Assembly (NCBI GenBank): GCA_934401915.1
Contig: CAKRSV010000001.1
Span: forward strand, 310,001 to 374,000
Length of the DNA: 64,000 nt
Source of the DNA: an uncultured Lachnospiraceae bacterium
GTDB taxonomy: Bacteria > Bacillota > Clostridia > Lachnospirales > Lachnospiraceae
Reading direction: 5' to 3'
Position numbers and translations under genes: made by a program. Every line of letters starts with the position of its first letter. Within the stretch, counting starts at the first letter, position 1. The notes under the pieces were generated by a model, which saw only the letters and a list, made by a program, of their open reading frames with translations, searched no databases and was not told where the DNA came from. Below, piece after piece: positions 41,622-50,570 of this stretch.

Positions 41622-42104
41622 CTACTGGGACGCTCCATACTTCCGGTACAGCTCCTCGAGCTGCGCTCTGTCCTCCTCTGAGACATTTCCCTGTAAATAC
41701 TCTTCCACTTCCGCAATGGAATCCTGATTGACGCCATCTCCCACGATCTCCAGACAGTCGGAAATGGTATCTCCATCGGCGTATTTTCCGATGATCTCTT
41801 CTGCTTTCTGCTTATCTTCCTCATCCATATTCCGGATGATCTCCTTCGCTTTCGCGGAGGCGTCCGCATCGCCGGAGCTTTCCAGCGCCTTCTCCACTGC
41901 CTTTTCCATCACGGACTGCGTAACCTTCTCCGTCACCTTGTCCGTTACGGCCTTCGGCAGCAAACCGCCGATCTGCTCTCCAAGCGTGCCTCTCACAAGT
42001 CCTGTCAGCACGAAGAGACAGCAGACGATCAGCAGGCTCAGGAAAATAATAAGTCCTACGCCCTTTTTCTTACGTCTCGTTTTGGGTCTACGCTTTCTGC
42101 TCAT
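41622..42104 (-). CDS. Hypothetical single-pass membrane protein downstream of ackA
   Basis: A 160-aa protein. Very basic N-terminus ([15 protein letters not shown]), one membrane helix (about 17-38, [22 protein letters not shown]), then an acidic helical domain with repeats such as [20 protein letters not shown] and [20 protein letters not shown]. The acidic part may form a coiled coil outside the membrane. Its ATG overlaps the ackA stop (ATGA), implying coupled translation. I do not recognise the family. Confidence 0.7.
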   Translation of the reverse strand: MSRKRRPKTRRKKKGVGLIIFLSLLIVCCLFVLTGLVRGTLGEQIGGLLPKAVTDKVTEKVTQSVMEKAVEKALESSGDADASAKAKEIIRNMDEEDKQKAEEIIGKYADGDTISDCLEIVGDGVNQDSIAEVEEYLQGNVSEEDRAQLEELYRKYGASQ

Positions 42105-43294
42105 ACCAGTGCAACCGTCTCTCTCGCGATCGCAAGCTCCTCATTCGTGGGAACCACCATCGTTGTGACTCTGGCTCCCTCGTCGGAGAGGATCACTTCC
42201 TCCCCACGGATCTTGTTCTTCTCCGGATCGATATTGGTTCCCAAAAAGCCGATGTACTGTCCGATCAGCTCTCTCACCGCCGCGTTATTTTCGCCTGCTC
42301 CTGCAGTAAAGACGATCACATCCACGCCGTTCATCGCCGCCGCATAGGCTCCGATATACTTGCCGACGCGGTACGCATAAGCCTCCAGCGCCGTCTGCGC
42401 CGTCTCATTTCCCTGTGCCGCCGCCTCTGCCAGATCACGGAAGTCACTGGAAAGTCCGTCGGACAATCCCAGCACGCCGGATTTTTTGTTGCAGATGTCG
42501 ATCACTTCCTCCGCACGGATCCCTTCCTTCTGCGCGAGAAATGTGATGATCGCCGGATCAAGATCTCCCGAACGGGTTCCCATGATCAGTCCTTCCAGCG
42601 GCGTAAGTCCCATGGAGGTGTCGACAGACTCGCCGTACATCACCGCAGATACGGATGCTCCGTTACCGAGATGGCACACGATGATCTTGAGATCCTTCAC
42701 ATCTTTTCCAAGGATCTGCGCCGCTCTCTTGGATACAAAATCATGGCTTGTTCCATGAAAACCATAGCGGCGGACCTTATATTTTTCATAGTAGGACAGC
42801 GGAAGTCCGTACAGATACGCTTTCTTAGGCATCGTCTGATGAAATGCCGTATCAAACACCCCGACCATCGGGGTATCCGGCATGATCTTCTTGCAGGAGT
42901 TGATGCCGATCAGGTTTGCCGGGTTGTGAAGCGGCGCCAGATCGTTACATTCCTCGATCGCCTTCATTACTTCGTCGTTCAGGATGACGGAGGAAGCAAA
43001 TTTCTCTCCGCCGTGCACGATCCGGTGTCCTACCGCATCGATCTCCTTCAGGGAGGAGATCACCCCACATTCCTTGTCGGTAAGTTTCTCGATCACAAGC
43101 TGTACTGCCACCGTATGATCGGGCATGCTCACCTCTGTCTTGACCTTGTCTCCGCCGGCTTTCTGATGCGTGATCGCGCTGCCGTCGATCCCGATACGCT
43201 CGCACAGACCTTTTGCCAGAACTTCCTCCGATTCGCTGTCGATCAGCTGATATTTCAGTGAAGAAGAACCACAGTTTATCACCAATACCTTCAT
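42101..43294 (-). CDS. ackA: Acetate kinase
   Basis: A 397-aa enzyme that makes ATP from acetyl phosphate and ADP, the last step of acetate fermentation. Signature 1 is [14 protein letters not shown], signature 2 [11 protein letters not shown], and the catalytic region includes [33 protein letters not shown] and [12 protein letters not shown]. The ATG at 43294 has AGGAGG 8 nt upstream; a GTG three codons earlier overlaps that site. pta is not adjacent; instead the gene sits between proS (12 bp upstream) and the coupled membrane protein. Confidence 0.96.
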   Translation of the reverse strand: MKVLVINCGSSSLKYQLIDSESEEVLAKGLCERIGIDGSAITHQKAGGDKVKTEVSMPDHTVAVQLVIEKLTDKECGVISSLKEIDAVGHRIVHGGEKFASSVILNDEVMKAIEECNDLAPLHNPANLIGINSCKKIMPDTPMVGVFDTAFHQTMPKKAYLYGLPLSYYEKYKVRRYGFHGTSHDFVSKRAAQILGKDVKDLKIIVCHLGNGASVSAVMYGESVDTSMGLTPLEGLIMGTRSGDLDPAIITFLAQKEGIRAEEVIDICNKKSGVLGLSDGLSSDFRDLAEAAAQGNETAQTALEAYAYRVGKYIGAYAAAMNGVDVIVFTAGAGENNAAVRELIGQYIGFLGTNIDPEKNKIRGEEVILSDEGARVTTMVVPTNEELAIARETVALV

Positions 43295-43306
43295 GCTCTG
43301 CACCTC

Positions 43307-44737
43307 CTAGTACGCTCTGCCCCAGTAAACCATCTTCTTTGCAGGCTTACCGCAGCATACGCAGGTGTCTGCCAGATTTTCCTGTTCAAAAGGCATACAG
43401 CGGCTGGTGACTGCAAGCTCCTCTTTGATCTTGTCCTCGCAATCCTGCTCGCCGCACCACATCGCCTTGACAAAGCCGGACTTCTCTGCAAAGATCTTGC
43501 GGAACTCGTCCATATTCTTAGCCACATAGGTATGGGAATCCCGATGTGCCCTTGCGCGCTCAAGCATCTCCTTCTGTATCTGATCCAGGATCTCTCCTGC
43601 CTTAACCTCGATCTCATCCAGGGAAATCTCTATCTTTTCTCCGGTATCACGGCGGCAGATCACGCACTTGTTCGCCTCGATATCCTTAGGTCCGATCTCC
43701 ACGCGGATCGGAATACCGCGCATCTCCTGCTCCGAGAATTTCCATCCCGGACTCTTGTCGGTGTCATCCACCTTAACACGGAAGCCTTTCAGTCTGTTTT
43801 TCAGCTCGTAAGCCTTGTCCAGAACGCCTTCCTTCTTCTGCTGGATCGGAATGATATCGATCTGTACCGGTGCGATCTTAGGCGGCAGCACCAGACCGGA
43901 ATTGTCTCCGTGCACCATGATCACCGCGCCGATCAGGCGGGTCGTCGTTCCCCATGAAGTCTGATGAACATATTTCAGCTTGTTGTCCTTGTCTGTAAAC
44001 TGGATTCCAAAAGCTCTGGCAAAGCCGTCTCCGAAGTTGTGGCTGGTACCTGACTGAAGCGCTTTTCCATCGTGCATCAGCGACTCGATCGTATAGGTTG
44101 CCACTGCGCCTGCAAACTTTTCCTTGTCGGTCTTGCGACCCTTGACTACGGGGATCGCAAGCACCTGCTCGCAGAAATCCGCATACACATTCAGCATCTG
44201 GATCGTTCTCTCCTCTGCTTCCTGCTCTGTCGCATGCGCCGTATGTCCCTCCTGCCACAGGAATTCGCGGCTGCGCAGGAACGGTCTTGTCTCCTTCTCC
44301 CAGCGCACGACCGAACACCACTGGTTGCACACCTGCGGAAGATCACGGTAGGACTGGACCACATTCTTATAGTAATCGCAGAAAAGAGTCTCCGAAGTCG
44401 GTCTGACGCAGAGTCTCTCCTGCAGCGGCTGCAGACCTCCGTGCGTCACCCAGGCTACCTCGGGAGCAAACCCTTCCACATGGTCTTTTTCCTTATTCAA
44501 CAGGCTTTCCGGGATAAACATCGGCAGATATACATTCTGCACGCCCGTCTCCTTAAATCTTGCATCCATCTGCTGCTGGATCAGCTCCCAGATCGCATAT
44601 CCTGCCGGCTTAAATACCATGCAGCCCTTCACGCTGGTGTAATCCAAAAGCTCTGCCTTCTTCACCACATCGGTGTACCATTGCGCGAAATCCTCCTCCA
44701 TTGAGGTGATCGCTTCCACTAATTTCTTCTCTGCCAT
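43307..44737 (-). CDS. proS: Prolyl-tRNA synthetase, archaeal/eukaryotic (type 3) form
   Basis: A 476-aa class II synthetase. It has motif 2 ([26 protein letters not shown]), motif 3 ([24 protein letters not shown]), an anticodon-binding domain ([25 protein letters not shown]) and a C-terminal zinc-like domain ending with the family C-terminal Tyr ([18 protein letters not shown]). It lacks the editing insertion of the bacterial long form. I set the start at 44737 ([10 protein letters not shown]), which has GAGGAG upstream; further upstream is the T-box leader, not coding sequence. The T-box links expression to uncharged tRNA-Pro. Confidence 0.95.
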   Translation of the reverse strand: MAEKKLVEAITSMEEDFAQWYTDVVKKAELLDYTSVKGCMVFKPAGYAIWELIQQQMDARFKETGVQNVYLPMFIPESLLNKEKDHVEGFAPEVAWVTHGGLQPLQERLCVRPTSETLFCDYYKNVVQSYRDLPQVCNQWCSVVRWEKETRPFLRSREFLWQEGHTAHATEQEAEERTIQMLNVYADFCEQVLAIPVVKGRKTDKEKFAGAVATYTIESLMHDGKALQSGTSHNFGDGFARAFGIQFTDKDNKLKYVHQTSWGTTTRLIGAVIMVHGDNSGLVLPPKIAPVQIDIIPIQQKKEGVLDKAYELKNRLKGFRVKVDDTDKSPGWKFSEQEMRGIPIRVEIGPKDIEANKCVICRRDTGEKIEISLDEIEVKAGEILDQIQKEMLERARAHRDSHTYVAKNMDEFRKIFAEKSGFVKAMWCGEQDCEDKIKEELAVTSRCMPFEQENLADTCVCCGKPAKKMVYWGRAY

Positions 44738-44854
44738 TTTCTCCTCATTTCTGCGCACGCTTTTTGCGCATGACAAGTTTGTGTCAAGTGCGCGCAGACA
44801 CAAACCCCGCGACTGAAAAATTTGTTTTTTTACAGGAATACCCTTTCCGGCGAA

Positions 44855-45085
44855 ATAAAAAACGCCGGATCTCCAATCCCAAAGGGACCGAAATCTCGGC
44901 GTTACCACCCTGTTTAGTGCTTCTGCACTCTTCTTCTCTTACCGTTATCGCCGGTGCTACGCTGCGCTCCTCACGCAGGACTCCGAGGTGGGTTCCGGAT
45001 AGTTCCTGTAGAGATCTCTCACCGCCGATCTCCTCTCTGAAACATTTCCCGTCCGTACTGTTCTCTTCATCGCCATGTATTTTCA
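44855..45085 (-). ncRNA. T-box leader of proS, proline specifier CCC
   Basis: Minus strand: conserved 5' GATGAAGAGA (about 45072), AGAGAGGAG and GGTGAGAG of stem I, then specifier loop GGAA-CCC-ACC (CCC, proline), and the T-box AGGGTGGTAACGCC (about 44913-44898), which pairs with the tRNA CCA end. The final terminator AACGCCG...CGGCGTTTTTT spans 44903-44861 down to about 44855. Uncharged tRNA-Pro should stabilise the antiterminator and raise proS expression. This accounts for the 370-bp non-coding stretch 44738-45109. Confidence 0.93.
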
Positions 45086-45109
45086 TTTTAGGTGCCGGAT
45101 CCTGTTTTG

Positions 45110-46702
45110 TCAACCCTCGTTCTTTGCACGGCGCAGAAGGTACTCCCCGATTCCCATCCACAGAAATACAAAGGGGGTACACAGCACCTGCTGATAGCAG
45201 AAAAAGTTATACGCCATGTAGGAGACGACAGCCGCCGCCACCCCGATCAGCAGGTAATTCTCATCTTTTCTCTTCATGCACCTTCCGGTCAGCGTCACAA
45301 AGATACCCGCATAGGCGGCAAGTCCCATGATCCCGCCGTTGATCAGCATGGTGAACCATTCGTTGTGCGCGTTCGTCAGCGTCTTTTCTCCCCAGAGCAG
45401 GTTCAGCTCCTGCGCATAGTTCGCCTTCACATAGCTGTTCAGGCAGTCCGGTCCTACGCCGCAGAGCTTATTCCAAAGACTCTCCTCCCGGAACACCTGC
45501 ACTGCAAAGGTCCAGATCCGGCCGCGCGCATTGCCCCAGTCGTCCCCCCAGCGGAGATAGGATATTTTTCCGGTCAGCCCGCCAAGCGCCGCCGGCAGCT
45601 CACCTGCCGCTCCCCAGACCAGCACTACCACAGAAAACAGCAGTCCGGCGCCCGTTACAGCATAAACCGCATTTCTTGCACGCCGCATCCATGCCTGCGG
45701 ATATTCTCCTTTTTCTCTCCTGCACAAAAGGATCACACAGCACACAACGCCTGCTGCCAGAAACGCCCATCCCCACGCAGAGTAGAGGACTACCTGCGAC
45801 ACCACATCCGGCTCAAACGCCGGGTTCGGACGGATCTGCAGCAAAAGCCCCATGATCCTGCCAATGCCCCAAAAGCCCGTACAGATCTCCGCATACCGCA
45901 GCAGGGTTTCTCTCCGCTGCGCGGCGTCCCAGAGGAACACCAGCATACATCCGAAAAATGCGACATACGCGCTGTCGCTGTTCTGCGTCACAAGCGTCGC
46001 TATCCCAAAGGTTAGCCAGCTCCCGCTCAGAACTCGTTCATACCGCTTTTCACTGTATAGAAAAACAGCGGCGCCCACCGGCAAAAGCACGATCAGAAAG
46101 CTCGCGTACCAGGTCGCCTGACCGAGAGTGGAAAGGAACTGCGCCTTCTGCTCGTAGGTAAGTCCCTCATAATATCCGATCGGATCGATCAGCATCCGGT
46201 GCAGGATCCCTATGCCAAATACGACAAAGGACGCTGCCCCGAGCGCTGCCACTATGCTTCGATACCACCGTCCAAAGCGGGATACAAAAAAATACAACAG
46301 TACAAAACTCAGTTGCGCCATCATTCCCATATTCCAGCCCCGGCTTCCCCACAGCGCGTCCTCACGGCAGCCGCCGCACAGCGCGCTCACCACCGTAAGC
46401 GCCAGATACGCCAGCACAAACCAGTCGGTTACAGATCTTCCTTTCCCGGCTTTTCCTCTTATGCCTCCTATCAGATAGACCAGCTCCATCACAAGCAATA
46501 GCGCCATCCCCGGAAGCATGACCCTGCGATATGCGTCAAACTTGGCGTTGCCGATCTGGTAATAGCCTTCCTTTGCATAAAACGCCACGGCAAAGACCAT
46601 CACGACCAGCACCATTGCCACTATGTATTCCATCACCCCCGCGATGATCTCCGCGAAGCTGTTTTTTTCTTTTTTCTTTTCTCTGATGACCTTCGTACTC
46701 AA
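45110..46702 (-). CDS. O-antigen ligase-like polytopic membrane protein, copy 2
   Basis: A 530-aa protein with about 12 membrane helices. The late periplasmic-loop signature of the Wzy_C/O-antigen ligase family is present (LTNAHNEWFTMLINGGIMGLAAYAG), with GDDWGNARGRIWTFAVQVFREES and CGVGPDCLNSYV before it. Such proteins polymerise or ligate surface glycans. Starts with TTG, which overlaps the TGA of the previous gene (TTGA), with GAGG 8 nt upstream. Clearly a paralogue of the preceding gene, from tandem duplication and divergence. Confidence 0.85.
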   Translation of the reverse strand: MSTKVIREKKKEKNSFAEIIAGVMEYIVAMVLVVMVFAVAFYAKEGYYQIGNAKFDAYRRVMLPGMALLLVMELVYLIGGIRGKAGKGRSVTDWFVLAYLALTVVSALCGGCREDALWGSRGWNMGMMAQLSFVLLYFFVSRFGRWYRSIVAALGAASFVVFGIGILHRMLIDPIGYYEGLTYEQKAQFLSTLGQATWYASFLIVLLPVGAAVFLYSEKRYERVLSGSWLTFGIATLVTQNSDSAYVAFFGCMLVFLWDAAQRRETLLRYAEICTGFWGIGRIMGLLLQIRPNPAFEPDVVSQVVLYSAWGWAFLAAGVVCCVILLCRREKGEYPQAWMRRARNAVYAVTGAGLLFSVVVLVWGAAGELPAALGGLTGKISYLRWGDDWGNARGRIWTFAVQVFREESLWNKLCGVGPDCLNSYVKANYAQELNLLWGEKTLTNAHNEWFTMLINGGIMGLAAYAGIFVTLTGRCMKRKDENYLLIGVAAAVVSYMAYNFFCYQQVLCTPFVFLWMGIGEYLLRRAKNEG

Positions 46703-48357
46703 TGTCTTTTTCCTCTCTGCGTTCTCTTTCTGTCTGCGTCCCCGCTCTTTCCCGAAGTGGTCTTTTCCGGCGTGCTCTCTTTGAAAACGGTATGCTCCCC
46801 TCGCAGGACCTCCTCCCCCATTCCCAGAAGGATAAATGCAAACGGCGTGCTGAGCACCTGCTGAAAGCTGACCATGTTATGAAACGTATATACGCAGATA
46901 CAGGCGGCGCACAGCACCGTCTCCTTCTTCGCTTTTCGGAGCAGTCTGACAAATGCCGACACAAAGATCCCGCCATAACAAACCATACCGCCAAGTCCCG
47001 TCGTCACCAGTATTGTGAGCCACTCGTTATGCGCGTTCGTCAGCCTCTCGTTGGCAAAGTCCTCCCACAGGCGCTCCGCGATCTCCGGCGTATCATAGCA
47101 ATACTGGGCAAAGCAGTCCGGCCCGGTCCCGACCAGCTTATGAAGCAGATCCATGGATGCGTAGGCCTCCGCTCCGGCTCTCCAGGTAGCGCCCCTCGCG
47201 TTTCCCCACTCCTCGCTCAGAATGAAAAGCCGGTTATCCCCGATAAGCGGCAGCCCGCCGGGACACAGGGTATTGATCCCCGTCACGATCAGATACAGCG
47301 CCACGATTCCAAGGGCGGTTCCGGCAAGTCCTCTCCCGAACGGCCGGTATCTTTCGATCCGAAAAGCCTTCTTTTTCTCTGCCATGCACAAAGCCGTGTA
47401 GAAACCTGCTGCCAGCAGCGCCACGCCGAGCGTCAGACCCGTATCGGTCAGCAGTTCGCCGACCGCCGACTCATAATTACAGGTAAGCCCCGGCAGATAC
47501 CGCATCAGCCTTCCCATCTGGCAGCCTGCTCCGAACAGGATGCACAGTACCAGAAAAGTACGCGCCCGCGCATTTGACTCAAACGCCATGAGAAACAGCA
47601 GATAAAACAGTACGAGCAACGCCAGAATCCCGCTGCTGCTTCCCTGCGTGACCGTCGTCAGAAAAGCGAGAACGCAGAAGCCACCGCTCAGAATCTTATC
47701 CCTTGTCTTTTCACTGTTCCAGAACAGAAGCACCCCCATCGGGCACATCACCGACACATACCCGCTGTACCAGTTTATATTCCCAAGTGTGGAGATAAAG
47801 GTTGTCATCTGCCCTTCCATGGCAAGCGGATACACAGAATAGCGGTTCAGGATCCCCAGAAGAAATACCACAGCTGCGCCTGCGCACCAGATCGCCAGGT
47901 ATTTTTCCGTCCAGAAAAAGCCGCGGGAAAATACGTAGTAGAGCATCAGAAAGAAAAGCTGGGTCACAAGCCCCATATACCAGCCTTCCGCTCCCCAGAT
48001 GGCGTCCTCACGGTACGGCGTACACAGATACGAAAGCAGGACCGCGAGAAAGTAGCCATAGGCAAACCGGTCTGTCACCGAAAGCCCGCTCAGAGCCTGC
48101 CCGATCGACAGTCCCTTTTTCCAGCCTTTCCCGGCGATATACGATAAGATCCACACCGCCGCCAGGATCCCCAGCGTCGCCATCGTCATATTCCGGAACA
48201 GCAGAAACTTATCGTTGCCGATATTTCTATATCCTTCTGTATAATACAGCGGAAAGACCAGACCCATGACGGCAAAATATGCCAGCAGGATTCCCTGACC
48301 GACGTCTCTGCCGAAATTCCCCTCTCTCCGCGCGCGTACATTCTTTTGCTTTTTCAC
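46699..48357 (-). CDS. O-antigen ligase-like polytopic membrane protein, copy 1
   Basis: A 552-aa protein with a similar helix layout and the same key segments as its downstream partner: EDAIWGAEGWYMGLVTQLFFL, EEWGNARGATWRAGAEAY, VGTGPDCFAQY, and LTNAHNEWLTILVTTGLGGMVCYGG. Starts with GTG preceded by AGGAGATACCT. A basic, Lys/Arg-rich tail ends the protein. The pair probably takes part in cell-surface polysaccharide or teichoic-type polymer assembly; no glycosyltransferase genes are adjacent, so the polymer is unknown. Confidence 0.85.
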   Translation of the reverse strand: MKKQKNVRARREGNFGRDVGQGILLAYFAVMGLVFPLYYTEGYRNIGNDKFLLFRNMTMATLGILAAVWILSYIAGKGWKKGLSIGQALSGLSVTDRFAYGYFLAVLLSYLCTPYREDAIWGAEGWYMGLVTQLFFLMLYYVFSRGFFWTEKYLAIWCAGAAVVFLLGILNRYSVYPLAMEGQMTTFISTLGNINWYSGYVSVMCPMGVLLFWNSEKTRDKILSGGFCVLAFLTTVTQGSSSGILALLVLFYLLFLMAFESNARARTFLVLCILFGAGCQMGRLMRYLPGLTCNYESAVGELLTDTGLTLGVALLAAGFYTALCMAEKKKAFRIERYRPFGRGLAGTALGIVALYLIVTGINTLCPGGLPLIGDNRLFILSEEWGNARGATWRAGAEAYASMDLLHKLVGTGPDCFAQYCYDTPEIAERLWEDFANERLTNAHNEWLTILVTTGLGGMVCYGGIFVSAFVRLLRKAKKETVLCAACICVYTFHNMVSFQQVLSTPFAFILLGMGEEVLRGEHTVFKESTPEKTTSGKSGDADRKRTQRGKRH

Positions 48358-48381
48358 AGGTATCTCCTATCTAATTTTATA

Positions 48382-49533
48382 TCAGCTCCTTCCATCATAA
48401 CCTCCCTTTTCCGGTTCGTCAATTTCTCCGCTGCTGCCGGACTTCTGCTCCGGCAGATGACTGTCCTCCTGGTTCTTCAGGATCTCGTAGAGAATGACCA
48501 GCCCCAGCGGACCCTTGATAATGCCCGCCGCCCCAAAGAGCCTGACCCCTGCGTAGATCCCAAGAAGCAGGCAGACCGGGGCAATCCCTACCCGCCTGCC
48601 GATCAGCTTCGGTTCGAGCCACTCCCGCAGCAGCGCACAGGCTCCGTACAGGACCAGGCACACCACCATTTTCCCATAGTGGAGATTAACGAGCTGCCAC
48701 ACCGACAGCGGAACCAGCACGATACCCGTCCCGATAAAGGGCATCATATCGAGAAATCCTGCCAGCAGGCCGATCCCGACCGCCCCCTCCACCCCGGCGA
48801 GTTTCAGCACAACGATACACATAAGACTGATCGCTGCCAGAATGATCCCCTGCGCCTTCAGGAATGTGACCAGATAGGAAATGACGCCCTCCGTCACCCG
48901 CCAGACGATCGCTGTGTCCTCTGAGCTTTTCAGCTTATCCAAAAAGGCGGCATAGTCCTTTTCCAGAAGGATCATGGCGATCAGCGTCACCGCCAGAAAT
49001 CCCGCAAAGGCAATCAGATTCCTAAAACAATAGTAGGAGGAGGACACGATGCCCGGCATGATCTGAAGCTGCAGGCTGTCCATCACCCCATCCATACGGT
49101 CGGTCAGCATCTCCTCCATCTCCTGTCCGTTCCATCCCATAAGGCCGTCGATCCGGCAGCAGCACTGATGAAAGAACTGCTCCATCTGTCCTTCCATATC
49201 TCCCCACAGCCGCGGGAGCTTTTCCAGCTGATCGCAGCCCGCGGCGCACAGTCCCCACAGAACCCAGAATAAAAGGATCAGAAAGGGAACGGCGACTGCC
49301 ACCGCCAGGAACTTTTTTTTGACCGGGACTTTCCTCTGCAATCTCTGCAAAAAGGGGTAAAACAGGGAGATCACAAGAAACGCCAGCACAAACGGCGCTG
49401 TCAGCGGCAGGATATACCTCAGAAACGCCCACACAAAAAGCCCCGCCAGCACGCCTCTCACCAGCCTGTTATTCCCCCATCTGCACAAAACGCTTTCCGC
49501 TCCGTACTGCTCCTTTTCCGGTGACTTGTTCAT
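48382..49533 (-). CDS. AI-2E/YtvI family transporter-like membrane protein
   Basis: A 383-aa protein with eight or so membrane helices. The pattern fits the AI-2E exporter/YtvI family: N-terminal PFVLAFLVISLFYPFLQRLQRKVPVKKKFLAVAV quoted here only in part, central hydrophilic segment with an amphipathic helix (about 120-180), and the C-terminal GFLDMMPFIGTGIVLVPLSVWQLV and GRRVGIAPVCLLLGIYAGVRLFGAAGIIKGPLGLVIL regions. Sporulation-linked YtvI proteins belong here; true substrates are mostly unknown. It is 24 bp upstream of the O-antigen-ligase pair on the same strand. Confidence 0.8.
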   Translation of the reverse strand: MNKSPEKEQYGAESVLCRWGNNRLVRGVLAGLFVWAFLRYILPLTAPFVLAFLVISLFYPFLQRLQRKVPVKKKFLAVAVAVPFLILLFWVLWGLCAAGCDQLEKLPRLWGDMEGQMEQFFHQCCCRIDGLMGWNGQEMEEMLTDRMDGVMDSLQLQIMPGIVSSSYYCFRNLIAFAGFLAVTLIAMILLEKDYAAFLDKLKSSEDTAIVWRVTEGVISYLVTFLKAQGIILAAISLMCIVVLKLAGVEGAVGIGLLAGFLDMMPFIGTGIVLVPLSVWQLVNLHYGKMVVCLVLYGACALLREWLEPKLIGRRVGIAPVCLLLGIYAGVRLFGAAGIIKGPLGLVILYEILKNQEDSHLPEQKSGSSGEIDEPEKGGYDGRS

Positions 49534-49585
49534 CCCCTGCTTCCCCTTCTCTCCACTCTATGCCGACCTACGCTCCAAAAACAAA

Positions 49586-49609
49586 AGAAGCAGGATTTTC
49601 TCTGCTTCT
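49586..49609 (-). terminator. Terminator after pseudouridine synthase gene
   Basis: AGAAGCAG / CTGCTTCT, 8-bp arms, 8-nt loop. On the minus strand it is followed by TTTGTTTTTGG. It lies 53 bp past the RluA-family gene stop. Confidence 0.8.
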
Positions 49610-49661
49610 CTTGATAATGTGTAGTATATGGAAATACAGGGCTTCTATTCGGGCTGACCGC

Positions 49662-50399
49662 TCAGGTCTGCATTTTTGACAGTTCGTGAAAAATCTTTCC
49701 CTCCGGCTCGATCCGGAAATGCAGCTTCTTTCCCGTCCCTGGGTGCTTCAGATATAACTCTGCCGCGCACAGCGCGATCTCCTTCACCTTTTGGCTCTCG
49801 GAAACCGCTCTTGCCAGCGGATCCGCGTATTTGTGATCTCCCAGAAGACTCATTCCCGCGTTCGCCATCTGCACACGGATCTGGTGATGCCTTCCGGTCA
49901 GAAGATGGATGCGAAGAAGCGCGATCTGAAAGGTTTCCCCGGTATCGGGCATTTTCCCTTCTGTTTTCTGCTTTGTTTCATAGGTGAGCTTTGCCAGCTT
50001 TGCATCCTTCACCTCTTTTGGCACTACGCGGGAGGTATTATTCCTGCCATCTTTCAGGAGGTAATCCACAAGCTCTCCCTCCGCCGGGATCTCTTTTCCA
50101 CAGACCACCGCCTGATAATACTTGCCCATCTCGTCAGCCGCCATCTGCCGGCTGAGCTCGCCTGCCGCCTTCTTATCCTTCGCAAAAACCAGAATTCCTT
50201 CCACGGGCTGATCCAGGCGGTGTATCACTCCCACATAGGGCACTCCGCGCCCGGCGCCCTGTTTTCCGGCCAGATAACCGGTCACTTCACTGACCATGTC
50301 CCGTTGCCCGATCCGCGCCGTCTGTGTCGCGATCCCCGCCGGTTTATGACATACGAGCAGCGCCTCGTCCTCATACAGAATCCGCGTCTCTATTCCCAT
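49662..50399 (-). CDS. RluA family pseudouridine synthase
   Basis: A 245-aa enzyme that isomerises uridine to pseudouridine in rRNA or tRNA. The catalytic motif VIHRLDQPVEGILVFAKDKKAA (Asp near residue 64) and the C-terminal LLTGRHHQIRVQMANAG are typical. No N-terminal S4 domain, so it is the short RluA/YlyB-like class; the target position is not predictable. AGGTGAG precedes the ATG. Ends at a strong hairpin. Confidence 0.9.
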   Translation of the reverse strand: MGIETRILYEDEALLVCHKPAGIATQTARIGQRDMVSEVTGYLAGKQGAGRGVPYVGVIHRLDQPVEGILVFAKDKKAAGELSRQMAADEMGKYYQAVVCGKEIPAEGELVDYLLKDGRNNTSRVVPKEVKDAKLAKLTYETKQKTEGKMPDTGETFQIALLRIHLLTGRHHQIRVQMANAGMSLLGDHKYADPLARAVSESQKVKEIALCAAELYLKHPGTGKKLHFRIEPEGKIFHELSKMQT

Positions 50400-50533
50400 G
50401 TTTTCTCACCTTTTCTATAAAATCTCTTGCTCTATCTATTCCATTAGTGCCATTATATACAAATTTTCTCCACACCTCAATATGCGGCTGTCTGCTCTTA
50501 AAATATGCGCTTCCATTTTTTCTATCCTTATAG

Positions 50534-50564
50534 AGGAAGCCCCCGAAAAATACGGAGGCTTCCT
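50534..50564 (-). terminator. Terminator after surface protein gene
   Basis: AGGAAGCC / GGCTTCCT, 8-bp arms with an inner CCG/CGG pairing, 7 bp past the surface-protein stop. The T-run is weak (CTCTATAAGG). Confidence 0.55.
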
Positions 50565-50570
50565 TATCTG

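Noticed and set aside
50534..50564. Start of a new small RNA at the strong hairpin
   Set aside because: It sits 7 bp after the surface-protein stop, so a terminator is the simpler reading.
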